DNA from: Aalborgiella sp031424795
Lineage (GTDB): Bacteria > Pseudomonadota > Gammaproteobacteria > Burkholderiales > Burkholderiaceae_C
Length of the DNA: 41,722 nucleotides
NCBI GenBank assembly: GCA_031424795.1
Contig: JANPIC010000062.1
Span: forward strand, 1-41,722
Direction of reading: 5' to 3'
The notes under the pieces are model-generated. The model was not told where the DNA came from and made no database searches. It saw only the letters and a program-made list of their open reading frames with translations. Below are positions 1 to 8,524 of the stretch, piece by piece. Positions within the stretch are counted from its first letter, which is position 1. Each line of letters starts with the position of its first letter. The position numbers and the translations under genes are program-made.

Positions 1-623
1 ACCACATCTTTCCAAAACTGAAAAGTCTCCAAAACGTTGGCTTTGTCGACGCTGGTGACCTTTTTGTCACGCTTCATCGCCGCTTGGAAGGCAACGTGGG
101 CGATGCGCTCGATCTCTGGGCGGCTGTAGCGCATGGTGTCGAAGGCTTCTTCGCTGCCTGGGAAGTGGCCGTCTGTGGCGACGCGGCGGCCACGGGGCTG
201 GCCGAAGTAGATGTCACCCGTCAGCTCGCGGATGATCAAAATATCGAGGCCGGCGACCAGCTCCGGTTTCAGGCTGGAGGCATCGACCAGTTCTTTGTAG
301 CAAATCGCAGGGCGGAAGTTGGCAAACAGGCCCATGTTTTTGCGGAGTCCCAAAATCGCCTGCTCAGGGCGCAACGGGCGATCCAGCGTGTCGTATTTCC
401 AGTCGCCGACCGCGCCAAACAGCACGGCGTCGGAGTCCATCGCCAGTTTCAACGTGGCAGGTGGCAGCGGGTGGCCGTGCGCCTCATAAGCCGCGCCGCC
501 GACGAGGGCAGATTCCATCTCCATCTTCAGCCCGAACTCTTTGTCGATGACTTTGAGGACTTTGACCGCTTCTGCGACGATTTCTGTACCAATGCCGTCA
601 CCGGGGAGGATTGCGATTTTCAT
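1..623 (-). CDS. leuB: 3-isopropylmalate dehydrogenase, 3' end beyond the window
   Basis: LeuB oxidises and decarboxylates 3-isopropylmalate to 2-oxoisocaproate with NAD in leucine biosynthesis, in the cytoplasm. The visible 207 residues start MKIAILPGDGIGTE, the typical N-terminus, followed by the arginine-rich substrate segment (LRPEQAILGLRK, then FANFRP) and the RELTGDIYFGQPRG motif. The ATG is preceded by AAAAGAAG, a usable ribosome binding site. The C-terminal part with the metal-binding aspartates lies outside the window. It follows leuD on the same strand, 110 bases downstream, with a repeat copy and a hairpin in the gap. Identity is secure from family motifs and from the leuC-leuD-leuB order. 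Confidence 0.96.
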   Translation of the reverse strand, partial: MKIAILPGDGIGTEIVAEAVKVLKVIDKEFGLKMEMESALVGGAAYEAHGHPLPPATLKLAMDSDAVLFGAVGDWKYDTLDRPLRPEQAILGLRKNMGLFANFRPAICYKELVDASSLKPELVAGLDILIIRELTGDIYFGQPRGRRVATDGHFPGSEEAFDTMRYSRPEIERIAHVAFQAAMKRDKKVTSVDKANVLETFQFWKDV

Positions 624-651
624 GAATTGACTTCTTTTAACTTGATATTTA

Positions 652-693
652 CTATAAATTTAATAGCTGTTCAGGCAATAAATACGCCGGCTA
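652..693 (-). repeat. Dispersed 44-bp repeat, copy A (leuD-leuB gap)
   Basis: On the minus strand this reads the repeat head TAGCCGGCGTATTTATTGC followed by CTGAACAGCTATTAAATT. It matches the other copies in this window nearly base for base. It lies between two genes expected to be co-transcribed, so it is probably present in the leu mRNA. Confidence 0.85.
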
Positions 694-726
694 GAGGCTA
701 AAAATGCCTCTAAAACGGCGTTTTTT
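684..726 (+). other. Nested hairpin with T-run between leuD and leuB
   Basis: Two perfect 6-bp stems are nested: ACGCCG (684-689) with CGGCGT (716-721), and inside them AGAGGC (693-698) with GCCTCT (706-711). TTTTTT follows on the plus strand (721-726), so it looks like a terminator for plus-strand transcription, although no plus-strand gene precedes it. On the minus strand it would be a structured leader just upstream of leuB. It uses the end of repeat copy A as its left arm. Confidence 0.5.
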
Positions 727-733
727 GACATTT

Positions 734-1381
734 TTACAGCAAAGTGTGCGCTAACCACGGCTTGGCAGCCAAACGCTCAGCCTCAAAAGCCTTGATTTTG
801 TCGCTGTGGCGCAGGGTCAGGCCGATGTCGTCAAAACCGTTGATCAGGCAGTATTTGCGGAAGGCCTGCACCTCAAACGGCCATTCCGCGCCATCGGGTT
901 TGACGATGACCTGGCGCTCCAGATCGACAGTCAGGCTGTAGCTGGGGAAGGCGGCGCATTCGTCGAACAGTTGCGACACCTGCGCATCGCTCAGGACGAT
1001 AGGCAGCAGGCCGTTTTTGAAGCTGTTGTTGAAGAAAATATCGGCGTAGCTGGGGGCGATGATAGCGCGAAAGCCATATTGATCCAGTGCCCAAGGCGCA
1101 TGCTCGCGGGAAGAGCCGCAGCCGAAGTTTTTACGGGCTAATAGCACGCTTGCGCCTGAAAAACGAGCTTGGTTCAGCACGAAATCAGGGTTTGGCTTGC
1201 GGCTGGTCGGGTCCTGGCCGGGGTAGCCGGCGTCCAGATAGCGCCATTCGTCAAACAAATTGATGCCAAAACCGGTTTTGCGGATGGATTTGAGAAACTG
1301 CTTGGGGATGATCGCGTCGGTGTCGACATTTTCGCGGTCCATCGGGGCGACCAAGCCTTTGTGTATGGTGAATTTTTGCAT
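734..1381 (-). CDS. leuD: 3-isopropylmalate dehydratase small subunit
   Basis: LeuD is the small subunit that closes the active site of isopropylmalate isomerase (LeuCD), which interconverts 2- and 3-isopropylmalate. The start MQKFTIHKGLVAPMDRENVDTDAI... gives 215 residues, the usual family length. An upstream in-frame start at 1444 would add an asparagine-rich tail that overlaps the lipoprotein gene's end and is not family-like. Visible motifs are DTDAIIPKQFLK, the swivelling-domain GCGSSREHAPWAL segment and FFNNSFKNGLLPI. It lies between the entericidin-like gene and leuB on the same strand. Confidence 0.95.
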   Translation of the reverse strand: MQKFTIHKGLVAPMDRENVDTDAIIPKQFLKSIRKTGFGINLFDEWRYLDAGYPGQDPTSRKPNPDFVLNQARFSGASVLLARKNFGCGSSREHAPWALDQYGFRAIIAPSYADIFFNNSFKNGLLPIVLSDAQVSQLFDECAAFPSYSLTVDLERQVIVKPDGAEWPFEVQAFRKYCLINGFDDIGLTLRHSDKIKAFEAERLAAKPWLAHTLL

Positions 1382-1421
1382 AAATAGGTAGCTAAGTTGT
1401 TGATTATTATTGGTATTTATA

Positions 1422-1550
1422 TTATTTCTTACCAGCGCCTTCAATCACCGAACCCGCTTTTTGGATGTCTTGACCGACGCCTTTGACGGTATTGCAAGCT
1501 GCAAGTGACAACAAAGCGATGGCAACCATCAAGGTTAAAAATTTGTTCAT
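1422..1550 (-). CDS. Entericidin-like small lipoprotein
   Basis: A 42-residue protein beginning MNKFLTLMVAIALLSLAAC. It has a basic start, a hydrophobic stretch and a lipobox LAAC at residues 16-19, so it should be cleaved before Cys19 and lipidated. The mature part, CNTVKGVGQDIQKAG..., resembles entericidin A/B lipoproteins (NT-GxGxDIxxxG pattern). A strong GGAG ribosome binding site stands just before the ATG. It lies between leuC (47 bases away) and leuD (40 bases), apparently inside the leucine operon. Enteric entericidins form a toxin/antidote pair; only one is present here and its role is unknown. Confidence 0.85.
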   Translation of the reverse strand: MNKFLTLMVAIALLSLAACNTVKGVGQDIQKAGSVIEGAGKK

Positions 1551-1597
1551 GGTGTTCTCCTTAGGAAGTTGATCAAACAAACGCCAAAATAAAGCGA

Positions 1598-3019
1598 TCA
1601 AACAAAACGACGGATATCGACAAAATGCCCATGCACAGCTGCTGCAGCCGCCATGGCGGGGCTGACCAGGTGGGTGCGACCCCCCGCGCCTTGGCGGCCT
1701 TCAAAATTGCGGTTGCTGGTTGAGGCGCAGCGTTCGCCGGGCTCCAGCTTGTCGGCATTCATGGCCAGGCACATGGAGCAGCCCGGTTCGCGCCATTCAA
1801 AACCCGCAGCGGTGAAGATGTGGTGCAGGCCTTCGCGCTCGGCTTGGTCTTTGACGAGGCCTGAGCCTGGGACGACAAGTGCTAATCTCACGTTTTTCGC
1901 GACTTTTTGGCCAAGCTGCTTGACCATGGCCGCCGCTTCGCGCATGTCTTCAATGCGGCTGTTGGTGCAGGAGCCGATGAAGACCTTGTCAACGTAGATG
2001 TCGTTCATCGCTTTGCCCGGTGGCAAACCCATGTAGGTGAGCGCTCGCTCAATCGCATCGCGTTTGTTGGTGTCTTTTTCTTTGTCAGGGTCGGGCGTGC
2101 TGCCGTCGATGCCCAGCACCATCTCGGGGGAGGTGCCCCAAGTGACTTGCGGGATGATTTGGCTGGCATCCAGCTCGACCACAGCGTCAAAATGCGCACC
2201 TGCGTCGGATTGCAGACCTTTCCAATAGGCCACGGCTTGGTCCCATTCCACGCCTTTTGGCGCCAAAGGACGACCTTGCAGGTAGGCGATGGTTTTGTCG
2301 TCCACCGCCACCAAGCCTGCGCGTGCGCCAGCTTCAATCGCCATGTTGCAGACCGTCATGCGGCCTTCCATGCTGAGGGCGCGGATGGCAGAACCGGCAA
2401 ATTCAATGGTGTAACCGGTGCCGCCAGCGGTGCCGATTTTGCCGATGATGGCCAACACGATGTCTTTGCCACCCACGCCAGCAGGGGCTTTGCCTTCAAC
2501 CTTGACCAGCATATTTTTGGCTTTTTTGGCCAACAAGGTCTGCGTCGCCATGACGTGCTCAACCTCACTGGTGCCAATGCCGTGCGCCAGCGCGCCAAAC
2601 GCGCCGTGGGTGGAGGTGTGGGAGTCGCCGCAAACAACGGTCATGCCCGGCAAAGTCGCGCCCTGCTCAGGTCCGATGACGTGGACAATGCCCTGGCGCT
2701 TGGACAGGAAGGGGAAGTAGGCTGCCGAGCCGAATTCGGCCATGTTGGCGTCCAGCGTGGTGATCTGCTCTTTGCTGACAGGGTCGGTGATGCCGTCGTA
2801 GCCCAGTTCCCAGCCGGTGGTGGGGGTGTTGTGGTCGGCCGTGGCGACGATGGAGCTGATGCGCCAGATCTTGCGACCCGCCTGGCGAATGCCCTCAAAC
2901 GCCTGCGGGCTGGTGACTTCGTGCACCAGGTGGCGGTCGATATACAAAACGGCGGTGCCGTCTTCTTCGGTGTGGACGACGTGTTCGTCCCAGATTTTGT
3001 CGTAGAGGGTGCGGCTCAT
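1598..3019 (-). CDS. leuC: 3-isopropylmalate dehydratase large subunit
   Basis: LeuC carries the [4Fe-4S] cluster of isopropylmalate isomerase and acts with LeuD in leucine synthesis. The 473-residue protein has normal family length. The cluster cysteines are Cys351 (VFIGSCTNSR) and Cys414/Cys417 (EPGCSMCLAMN). Other aconitase-family signatures are DHNTPTT (62-68) and the GDSHTSTHGAFGALAHGIG region (131-149). The substrate-binding stretch CASTSNRNFEGRQG (431-444) is also intact. It is the first gene of the leu group; the 84 bases upstream before the gltA terminator must hold its promoter, but I see no convincing -35/-10 pair. Confidence 0.97.
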   Translation of the reverse strand: MSRTLYDKIWDEHVVHTEEDGTAVLYIDRHLVHEVTSPQAFEGIRQAGRKIWRISSIVATADHNTPTTGWELGYDGITDPVSKEQITTLDANMAEFGSAAYFPFLSKRQGIVHVIGPEQGATLPGMTVVCGDSHTSTHGAFGALAHGIGTSEVEHVMATQTLLAKKAKNMLVKVEGKAPAGVGGKDIVLAIIGKIGTAGGTGYTIEFAGSAIRALSMEGRMTVCNMAIEAGARAGLVAVDDKTIAYLQGRPLAPKGVEWDQAVAYWKGLQSDAGAHFDAVVELDASQIIPQVTWGTSPEMVLGIDGSTPDPDKEKDTNKRDAIERALTYMGLPPGKAMNDIYVDKVFIGSCTNSRIEDMREAAAMVKQLGQKVAKNVRLALVVPGSGLVKDQAEREGLHHIFTAAGFEWREPGCSMCLAMNADKLEPGERCASTSNRNFEGRQGAGGRTHLVSPAMAAAAAVHGHFVDIRRFV

Positions 3020-3103
3020 GGTGTGTATTGAATAGTTATTTCTAGGAAATCTTCGGTATTTGCCCTATTTTATTCAATCTGCAGCTTAAGTTTGTCGCAG
3101 AAT

Positions 3104-3139
3104 GAAAATCGCCCGCAGATGTTGCCATCAGGCGGGCGA
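3104..3139 (-). terminator. Rho-independent terminator of gltA
   Basis: On the minus strand, shortly after the gltA stop, TCGCCCGC pairs perfectly with GCGGGCGA across a 15-base loop (stem arms 3132-3139 and 3109-3116) and is followed by TTTTC. It closes the sdhCDAB-sdhE-gltA block before leuC. Confidence 0.88.
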
Positions 3140-3173
3140 ATGTTGATGCAAAGTTTAAATTAACGTTGTGTCA

Positions 3174-4484
3174 TTAGCGCTGTGCAATCGGCTTGACGTC
3201 GCGCGATACATTCCCAGTAAACAACTGGCGTGGACGGCCAATCTTGTACTCTGGGTCGCCAATCATCTCGTTCAATTGGGCAATCCAGCCGCTGGTACGC
3301 GCCAAGGCGAAGACAGCCGTGAACAGCGGTGTCGGGATGCCGATAGCGCGTTGCACGATGCCGGAGTAGAAGTCCACATTCGGGTACAACTTACGCTGCA
3401 CGAAGTAGTCGTCTTCCAAAGCGATTTTTTCCAAGGCCATGGCCAATTTGAACAGAGGGTCGTTTTCCAAGCCCAGCTCATGCAGCACTTCTTTGCAAGT
3501 TTCTTGCATCAATTTAGCGCGCGGGTCGTAGTTTTTGTAGACGCGGTGACCAAAACCCATGAGCTTGACGCCAGAGTTTTTGTCTTTCACTTTTTCCATG
3601 AACTCGCCCACTTTGCTCACGCCACCCATTTTTTGGATGTCTTCGAGCATGTTCAAGCAAGCTTCGTTGGCGCCGCCGTGGGCAGGGCCCCAGAGGCAGG
3701 CCACGCCTGCTGCAATCGCTGCAAACGGGTTGGTGCCAGAGCTGCCGCATAAGCGAACGGTCGATGTGGATGCGTTTTGTTCGTGGTCTGCATGCAGGGT
3801 GAAGATGCGGTCTAAAGCGCGCTCTAAAACAGGGCTAACCTTGTACGGCTCGCACGGTGTCGCAAACATCATGTGCAGGAAGTTGCCCGCGTAGCTCAAG
3901 TCGTTACGTGGGTAAACGAAAGGCTGGCCAACGGTGTATTTGTAGGCCATCGCCACCAAGGTTGGCATTTTGGCGATCAAACGAATCGCGGAAATGTTGC
4001 GGTGCTCTGGGTTGTTGATGTCGGTGCTGTCGTGGTAGAACGCAGACAAAGCGCCGACCAAGCCGGTCATGATCGCCATCGGGTGCGCATCACGGCGGAA
4101 GCCGCGCAAGAAGAATTGCATTTGCTCGTTGACCATGGTGTGGTTGGTCACGAGTTTGGTGAAATCTTTTTTCTGTTTTTCGTTTGGTAACTCACCATAC
4201 AACAACAAATGGCAGGCTTCTAAAAAGTCACAGTTGGTCGCGAGCTGTTCAATCGGGTAGCCGCGGTACAGCAATTCGCCTTTGTCGCCATCAATATAGG
4301 TGATGGCAGACTGGCAAGCCGCTGTTGACAAAAAGCCCGGGTCATAGGTGAACATGCCGGTTTGGGCATACAACTTACGAATGTCGATCACATCGGGGCC
4401 AACAGTGCCGTGATAAACAGGCATGTCAATACTTGGGCTGCCGTTGCTAAAGGATAGCGTGGCTTTATTTTCAGCTAGTTTCAT
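3174..4484 (-). CDS. gltA: Citrate synthase, type II
   Basis: Condenses acetyl-CoA and oxaloacetate to citrate, entry step of the TCA cycle. The 436-residue length fits the hexameric, NADH-sensitive type II enzymes of Gram-negatives. Catalytic residues by family alignment are His269 (WGPAHGG), His313 (MGFGHRVYKNYDPRA) and Asp371 (NVDFYSG). A GAGGA ribosome binding site precedes the ATG. It lies 83 bases downstream of sdhE on the same strand, a usual betaproteobacterial arrangement, and is followed by a terminator. An AT-rich stretch directly upstream could hold an internal promoter. Confidence 0.98.
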   Translation of the reverse strand: MKLAENKATLSFSNGSPSIDMPVYHGTVGPDVIDIRKLYAQTGMFTYDPGFLSTAACQSAITYIDGDKGELLYRGYPIEQLATNCDFLEACHLLLYGELPNEKQKKDFTKLVTNHTMVNEQMQFFLRGFRRDAHPMAIMTGLVGALSAFYHDSTDINNPEHRNISAIRLIAKMPTLVAMAYKYTVGQPFVYPRNDLSYAGNFLHMMFATPCEPYKVSPVLERALDRIFTLHADHEQNASTSTVRLCGSSGTNPFAAIAAGVACLWGPAHGGANEACLNMLEDIQKMGGVSKVGEFMEKVKDKNSGVKLMGFGHRVYKNYDPRAKLMQETCKEVLHELGLENDPLFKLAMALEKIALEDDYFVQRKLYPNVDFYSGIVQRAIGIPTPLFTAVFALARTSGWIAQLNEMIGDPEYKIGRPRQLFTGNVSRDVKPIAQR

Positions 4485-4567
4485 GGAGCGTCCTCTGTGG
4501 GCTTTTGGTTAGGTAAGAGTTGAATAAAAAGAAAACTTTTAAAATTTTATGCTGTTCTTATGTGTTT

Positions 4568-4864
4568 TTATGCTTTAGATTGCAGCATCTGTAACACTTC
4601 ACGCGCTTCAGCGCAGTCTAGAGAGGGGCTGCTAATCACAAGCTCGTCAAGCGATTTCCGTGCCAAGTGCAAATCCAGCAAGTCGTTGTCGCTCAAGTCC
4701 ATTAAGACATTGAGACCTTTCGCTTGGTTGACAGTGAGCGATTTTTCGAAGGTGTTGAAAAAGCGCTCAATGAACAAATCGTTCTCCAGCAAACCACGTC
4801 GGCAACGCCAGCGCAGTTTGCTCAAGTCACGTTCGTTCAAAAGTTCGGGTTGCATCGCTATCAT
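4568..4864 (-). CDS. sdhE: FAD assembly factor SdhE
   Basis: A small (98-residue) acidic protein of the SdhE/YgfY/Sdh5 family, which promotes covalent attachment of FAD to SdhA. The signature RGLLENDLFIERF lies at residues 23-35; its RGxxE core contacts SdhA. The N-terminal LRWRCRRG stretch is also typical. A second in-frame ATG at residue 4 is possible, as no strong ribosome binding site decides between the two. Gene order sdhB-sdhE-gltA, with a 28-base gap after sdhB, supports co-expression with its client. Confidence 0.92.
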   Translation of the reverse strand: MIAMQPELLNERDLSKLRWRCRRGLLENDLFIERFFNTFEKSLTVNQAKGLNVLMDLSDNDLLDLHLARKSLDELVISSPSLDCAEAREVLQMLQSKA

Positions 4865-4892
4865 CTTGCTTTGTCTAGATCAGACTTTAAGC

Positions 4893-5597
4893 CTAGACAG
4901 TCCGCATGACCATCATCTCTTTGATCTTGCCGATAGCCTTGGTCGGATTCAAACCTTTGGGGCAAACATCGACACAATTCATGATGGTGTGGCAGCGGAA
5001 CAAGCGGTACGGGTCTTCTAAATTATCCAAACGCTCGGCAGTCGCTTCGTCGCGGCTGTCGGCGATGAAACGGTAGGCTTGCAGCAAGCCAGCCGGGCCG
5101 ACGAACTTGTCCGGGTTCCACCAGAAACTGGGGCAGGAAGTCGAGCAGCTGGCGCACAAGATGCACTCGTACAAACCATTCAGCTCATCGCGTTCTTCGG
5201 GGCTTTGCAGACGCTCTTTTTCAGGCGGTGTGGTGGTATTGATCAAGTAGGGCTTGATCGAGTTGTATTGCTTGAAGAACTGTGTCATGTCGACGATCAA
5301 GTCGCGGATGACGGGCAGGCCTGGTAGCGGCTTCAAGACGATGTCGCCTTTGAGCGTCAACATATTGGTCAGGCAAGCCAGACCGTTTTTTCCGTTGATG
5401 TTCATCGCATCTGAACCGCAGACGCCTTCGCGGCATGAGCGGCGGAAGGTGATGCTGGGGTCTTGCGCTTTGAGCTTCATCAGCGCGTCCAAGAGCATGC
5501 GTTCGTTGCCATCCAATTCGACTTGGATAGTTTGCATGTAGGGTTTCGCGTCGGTATCAGGATCGTAACGGTAGATTTTGAAGGTACGTAGTGTCAT
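4893..5597 (-). CDS. sdhB: Succinate dehydrogenase iron-sulfur subunit
   Basis: Carries electrons from SdhA to ubiquinone through three iron-sulfur clusters. The [2Fe-2S] ligands are Cys55, Cys60, Asp63 and Cys75, with the aspartate as in E. coli. The C-terminal [4Fe-4S] and [3Fe-4S] ligands lie in CILCASCSTSCP (145-156) and in CHTIMNCVDVCPKG (202-215). Length 234 is normal. The start ATG follows sdhA by 18 bases. All cluster ligands are intact, so it should be a working subunit of complex II at the inner face of the membrane. Confidence 0.98.
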   Translation of the reverse strand: MTLRTFKIYRYDPDTDAKPYMQTIQVELDGNERMLLDALMKLKAQDPSITFRRSCREGVCGSDAMNINGKNGLACLTNMLTLKGDIVLKPLPGLPVIRDLIVDMTQFFKQYNSIKPYLINTTTPPEKERLQSPEERDELNGLYECILCASCSTSCPSFWWNPDKFVGPAGLLQAYRFIADSRDEATAERLDNLEDPYRLFRCHTIMNCVDVCPKGLNPTKAIGKIKEMMVMRTV

Positions 5598-5615
5598 GAT
5601 GAGTTCTCTAAAAAT

Positions 5616-7448
5616 TTAGAATGAGCGCACGGTCAGCGGCACGGAATCAACGGTTAATGGTTTCATCTTGACAGGCTTGTAAGACAAAGCATTCGTCGCA
5701 CTGTCCCAGAGCGTGTGCTTGTGCCAGTCGGTATCGTTACGGCCATTCGGGTGAGCGGCAGTGTCACCGTAGTCGTTGACAGTATGCGCGCCACGGCTTT
5801 CGTGGCGGGCAGCGGCTGACACGATAGTCGCTTGTGCAGCTTCGATCAAATTGTCAATTTCCAGCGCTTCGATACGCGCGGTGTTGAAGACTTTTGATTT
5901 GTCTTTGAGGTTGATGTTGGCCACGCGTTTGCGCAGCTCAGCAACCTTTTTGACGCCCTCGTCCATGCTGGCTTGCGTGCGGAACACACCTGCGTGAAAT
6001 TGCATGGTGTTGCGAATGTCGTCAGCCACATCTTGCGCGTATTCGCCATCAGTCGCCGCATCCAAACGCGCCACGCGAGCAAGTGAAGCATCGGCAGCAT
6101 CGGCAGGCAACGACTTGTGCAATTTGTTTTTCTGGTTGAACTCAACAATGTGGTTGCCAGCAGCGCGGCCAAACACCAGCAAGTCGAGCAGCGAATTCGT
6201 ACCTAAACGGTTTGCGCCATGCACGCTGACGCAGGAACATTCGCCCACGGCGTACAAGCCGTTGACGACTTCGCTTTGGTTCTCGGCGTTTTGAGTGACG
6301 ACCTGACCATTGATGTTGGTCGGGATACCACCCATTTGGTAATGAATCGTTGGCACGACAGGGATAGGCTCTTTGGTGATGTCGACGTTGGCAAAGTTGT
6401 GACCAATCTCGAACACCGAAGGCAGTCGCTTCATGATGGTGTCCGCACCCAGATGCGTCATGTCCAGATTGATGTAGTCTTTGTTCGGTCCGCAACCACG
6501 GCCTTCTTTGATCTCTTGGTCCATACAGCGTGACACGTAATCGCGCGGCGCTAAATCTTTGTAGGCGGGTGCGTAGCGCTCCATGAAACGCTCGCCATTG
6601 CTGTTGCGCAAAATAGCGCCTTCGCCGCGGCAGCCTTCGGTCAACAACACGCCTGCACCGGCGACGCCGGTGGGGTGGAACTGCCAGAACTCCATGTCTT
6701 GCAATGGAATGCCAGCACGTGCTGCCATGCCCAAACCATCGCCAGTGTTGATAAACGCATTGGTGGACGCAGCAAAAATACGACCTGCGCCGCCGGTGGC
6801 GAGCAAGGTGGTTTTGGCTTCCAAAATATGCACTTCACCGGTTTCCATCTCGAGCGCCGTCACACCAACAACAACGCCAGCGGCGTCGCGAATCAAATCA
6901 AGCGCCATCCATTCCACAAAAAATTGCGTCTTGGCTTGCACGTTTTGCTGGTACAACGTGTGCAACATGGCGTGGCCGGTGCGGTCAGCGGCAGCACAAG
7001 CGCGCTCAACGGCTTTTTCACCATAGTTTGCTGTGTGGCCACCGAAAGGACGCTGGTAAATCGTGCCATCCGGGTTGCGGTCAAATGGCATACCCATGTG
7101 TTCCAAGTCATAGACCACATTGGCAGCTTCGCGGCACATGAATTCAATCGCGTCTTGGTCACCCAGCCAATCAGAGCCTTTGACGGTGTCGTAAAAGTGG
7201 TAGTGCCAGTTGTCGGCGTTCATGTTGCCCAAAGATGCACCAATACCACCTTGCGCAGCAACGGTGTGCGAACGGGTTGGAAATACTTTTGATAGCACCG
7301 CAACGTTCAAACCAGCGCGGGCCAACTGAAGCGATGCACGCATGCCAGAGCCACCAGCGCCGACGATGACAACGTCAAATTTACGCTTAGAAACGGCAGC
7401 AGTGCTTGCTGTGAAAGAAGAAATAGGGGAATTTGCAGCTGATGCCAT
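5616..7448 (-). CDS. sdhA: Succinate dehydrogenase flavoprotein subunit
   Basis: Catalytic subunit of complex II, oxidising succinate to fumarate. The Rossmann motif GAGGSG lies at 30-35, and His61 in RSHTVAAQGGIGA is the covalent FAD attachment site. Active-site segments HPTGV, LLTEGCRGEG and the late SVHGANRLGTNSLLD motif are present. Length 610 includes an N-terminal extension of about 20 Ser/Ala-rich residues common in related betaproteobacteria. It is 3 bases downstream of sdhD, consistent with tight translational coupling. Confidence 0.98.
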   Translation of the reverse strand: MASAANSPISSFTASTAAVSKRKFDVVIVGAGGSGMRASLQLARAGLNVAVLSKVFPTRSHTVAAQGGIGASLGNMNADNWHYHFYDTVKGSDWLGDQDAIEFMCREAANVVYDLEHMGMPFDRNPDGTIYQRPFGGHTANYGEKAVERACAAADRTGHAMLHTLYQQNVQAKTQFFVEWMALDLIRDAAGVVVGVTALEMETGEVHILEAKTTLLATGGAGRIFAASTNAFINTGDGLGMAARAGIPLQDMEFWQFHPTGVAGAGVLLTEGCRGEGAILRNSNGERFMERYAPAYKDLAPRDYVSRCMDQEIKEGRGCGPNKDYINLDMTHLGADTIMKRLPSVFEIGHNFANVDITKEPIPVVPTIHYQMGGIPTNINGQVVTQNAENQSEVVNGLYAVGECSCVSVHGANRLGTNSLLDLLVFGRAAGNHIVEFNQKNKLHKSLPADAADASLARVARLDAATDGEYAQDVADDIRNTMQFHAGVFRTQASMDEGVKKVAELRKRVANINLKDKSKVFNTARIEALEIDNLIEAAQATIVSAAARHESRGAHTVNDYGDTAAHPNGRNDTDWHKHTLWDSATNALSYKPVKMKPLTVDSVPLTVRSF

Positions 7449-7451
7449 GAC

Positions 7452-7817
7452 TTACAGTCTCCAGAGAACTTGAATTGCCCAGCCCGCACATGCGACCAGC
7501 CAAACGATGGTGAATACTTGCATCAACAAACGGATGCCAACGGGTTGGATGTAGTCCATCCAAATATCACGCATGCCCACCCACACGTGGTACAGCATGG
7601 CGACGATGACGACAAACGTGAGCGTCTTCATCCATTGTGAAGAGAAGATGCCAGCCCATTTGTCGTAGCCCATCGTTCCTTTGTTGAAAATCACCTGTGC
7701 GAGGACAACGACTGTGAAAAGCGCCATCAGAACCGCTGTAACGCGCTGGCTGAGCCAGTCGCGCACGCCATAGTGCGCACCGACGACGATGCGCTTAGAA
7801 CCATAATTAACTGCCAT
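7452..7817 (-). CDS. sdhD: Succinate dehydrogenase membrane anchor subunit
   Basis: A 121-residue protein with three predicted membrane helices (roughly 27-47, 61-82 and 98-118), the usual form of the SdhD anchor. The start MAVNYGSKRIVVGAHYG with GVRDWLSQRVTAV is typical. MLYHVWVGMRDI holds the histidine expected to help bind haem b and the nearby arginine/aspartate of the quinone site. It lies between sdhC (39 bases) and sdhA (3 bases). Confidence 0.93.
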   Translation of the reverse strand: MAVNYGSKRIVVGAHYGVRDWLSQRVTAVLMALFTVVVLAQVIFNKGTMGYDKWAGIFSSQWMKTLTFVVIVAMLYHVWVGMRDIWMDYIQPVGIRLLMQVFTIVWLVACAGWAIQVLWRL

Positions 7818-7856
7818 GCTATTTTTCCTTTGTTCTTTTTTATATGGTGAATCTGA

Positions 7857-8303
7857 TCAATAAGCGCCGAACAGTTTCAGCGCCAAGATGAACGTCAAAC
7901 CCAAGCTCAACACCAAGACCACCATTGCGGAAGACTTGCCGAATTCTTTGGTGGCTCTGTCGTGGTTCAAGTCCATGAACAAATGACGCAATCCTGCAAT
8001 GAAATGCTGCAAATATGCCCAGATCAAAGCCAACGCGATGAGTTTGAAAAACCAACCAGGAACAAAGCCCAAACCCGCATTGAAGACGCTGGTGAATTTG
8101 GCGAATGAAATTTCCGAACTCACTGAGGTGTCAAACATCCAAATGATGAAAGGCATCAACAAAAACATGATCGCGCCGCTGGCACGGTGCAAGATGGACA
8201 CCCAAGCCGCTGGCGCCATGCGGTAGGTGGTCAGGTCTTTGAAGGCGTTGATGTTGCGAAATTCGGGCCGTTTTGGCTTTGTTGCCGTGGCTAGATCGGT
8301 CAT
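7857..8303 (-). CDS. sdhC: Succinate dehydrogenase cytochrome b556 subunit
   Basis: Membrane subunit that binds haem b and ubiquinone with SdhD. The 148 residues hold three hydrophobic helices (about 42-57, 84-108 and 126-145). The family motif SILHRASGAIMF is at 36-47, with the quinone-site serine and arginine, and His107 in GLRHL is the expected haem ligand. It is the first gene of the sdh block; a 221-base gap separates it from the upstream GntR gene, so the operon promoter should be there. Confidence 0.95.
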   Translation of the reverse strand: MTDLATATKPKRPEFRNINAFKDLTTYRMAPAAWVSILHRASGAIMFLLMPFIIWMFDTSVSSEISFAKFTSVFNAGLGFVPGWFFKLIALALIWAYLQHFIAGLRHLFMDLNHDRATKEFGKSSAMVVLVLSLGLTFILALKLFGAY

Positions 8304-8524
8304 GTGTTAGCTTTCAAATGAGTCAACGAAATGTCGAATAAAGTGTCGAAAAAAGCATCAAAACCATGTTGTCAGACATCGTAATGAATCCGTAAAAGTG
8401 TAAATTCTATTGCACCGCAGCAAACTTAATTGGAAATTACAAGAATTGTTGACCAAAGTCGTTGAAAAAATCCTTGAAATATCTTCAAAAAATGACTGAA
8501 AAGCTGTTTCGCACCAAATTGATG
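8304..8524 (-). promoter_or_regulatory. sdhC upstream region
   Basis: This AT-rich gap between the GntR gene and sdhC must contain the sdh promoter. A minus-strand TAGAAT near 8404-8409 is a possible -10 box, without a good -35 at the right distance. The sequence TGTCGAA followed by an A-rich run occurs twice near 8332-8356. I see no copy of the palindrome found upstream of mdh, and no terminator. Confidence 0.35.

Noticed and set aside
84..701. A 205-codon plus-strand frame at the left edge
   Set aside because: It is antisense to leuB, whose motifs are unmistakable; its tail only reads through repeat copy A.
1907..3031. A 374-codon plus-strand frame opposite leuC
   Set aside because: Mirror frame of a high-GC third-position gene, no family features and no ribosome binding site.
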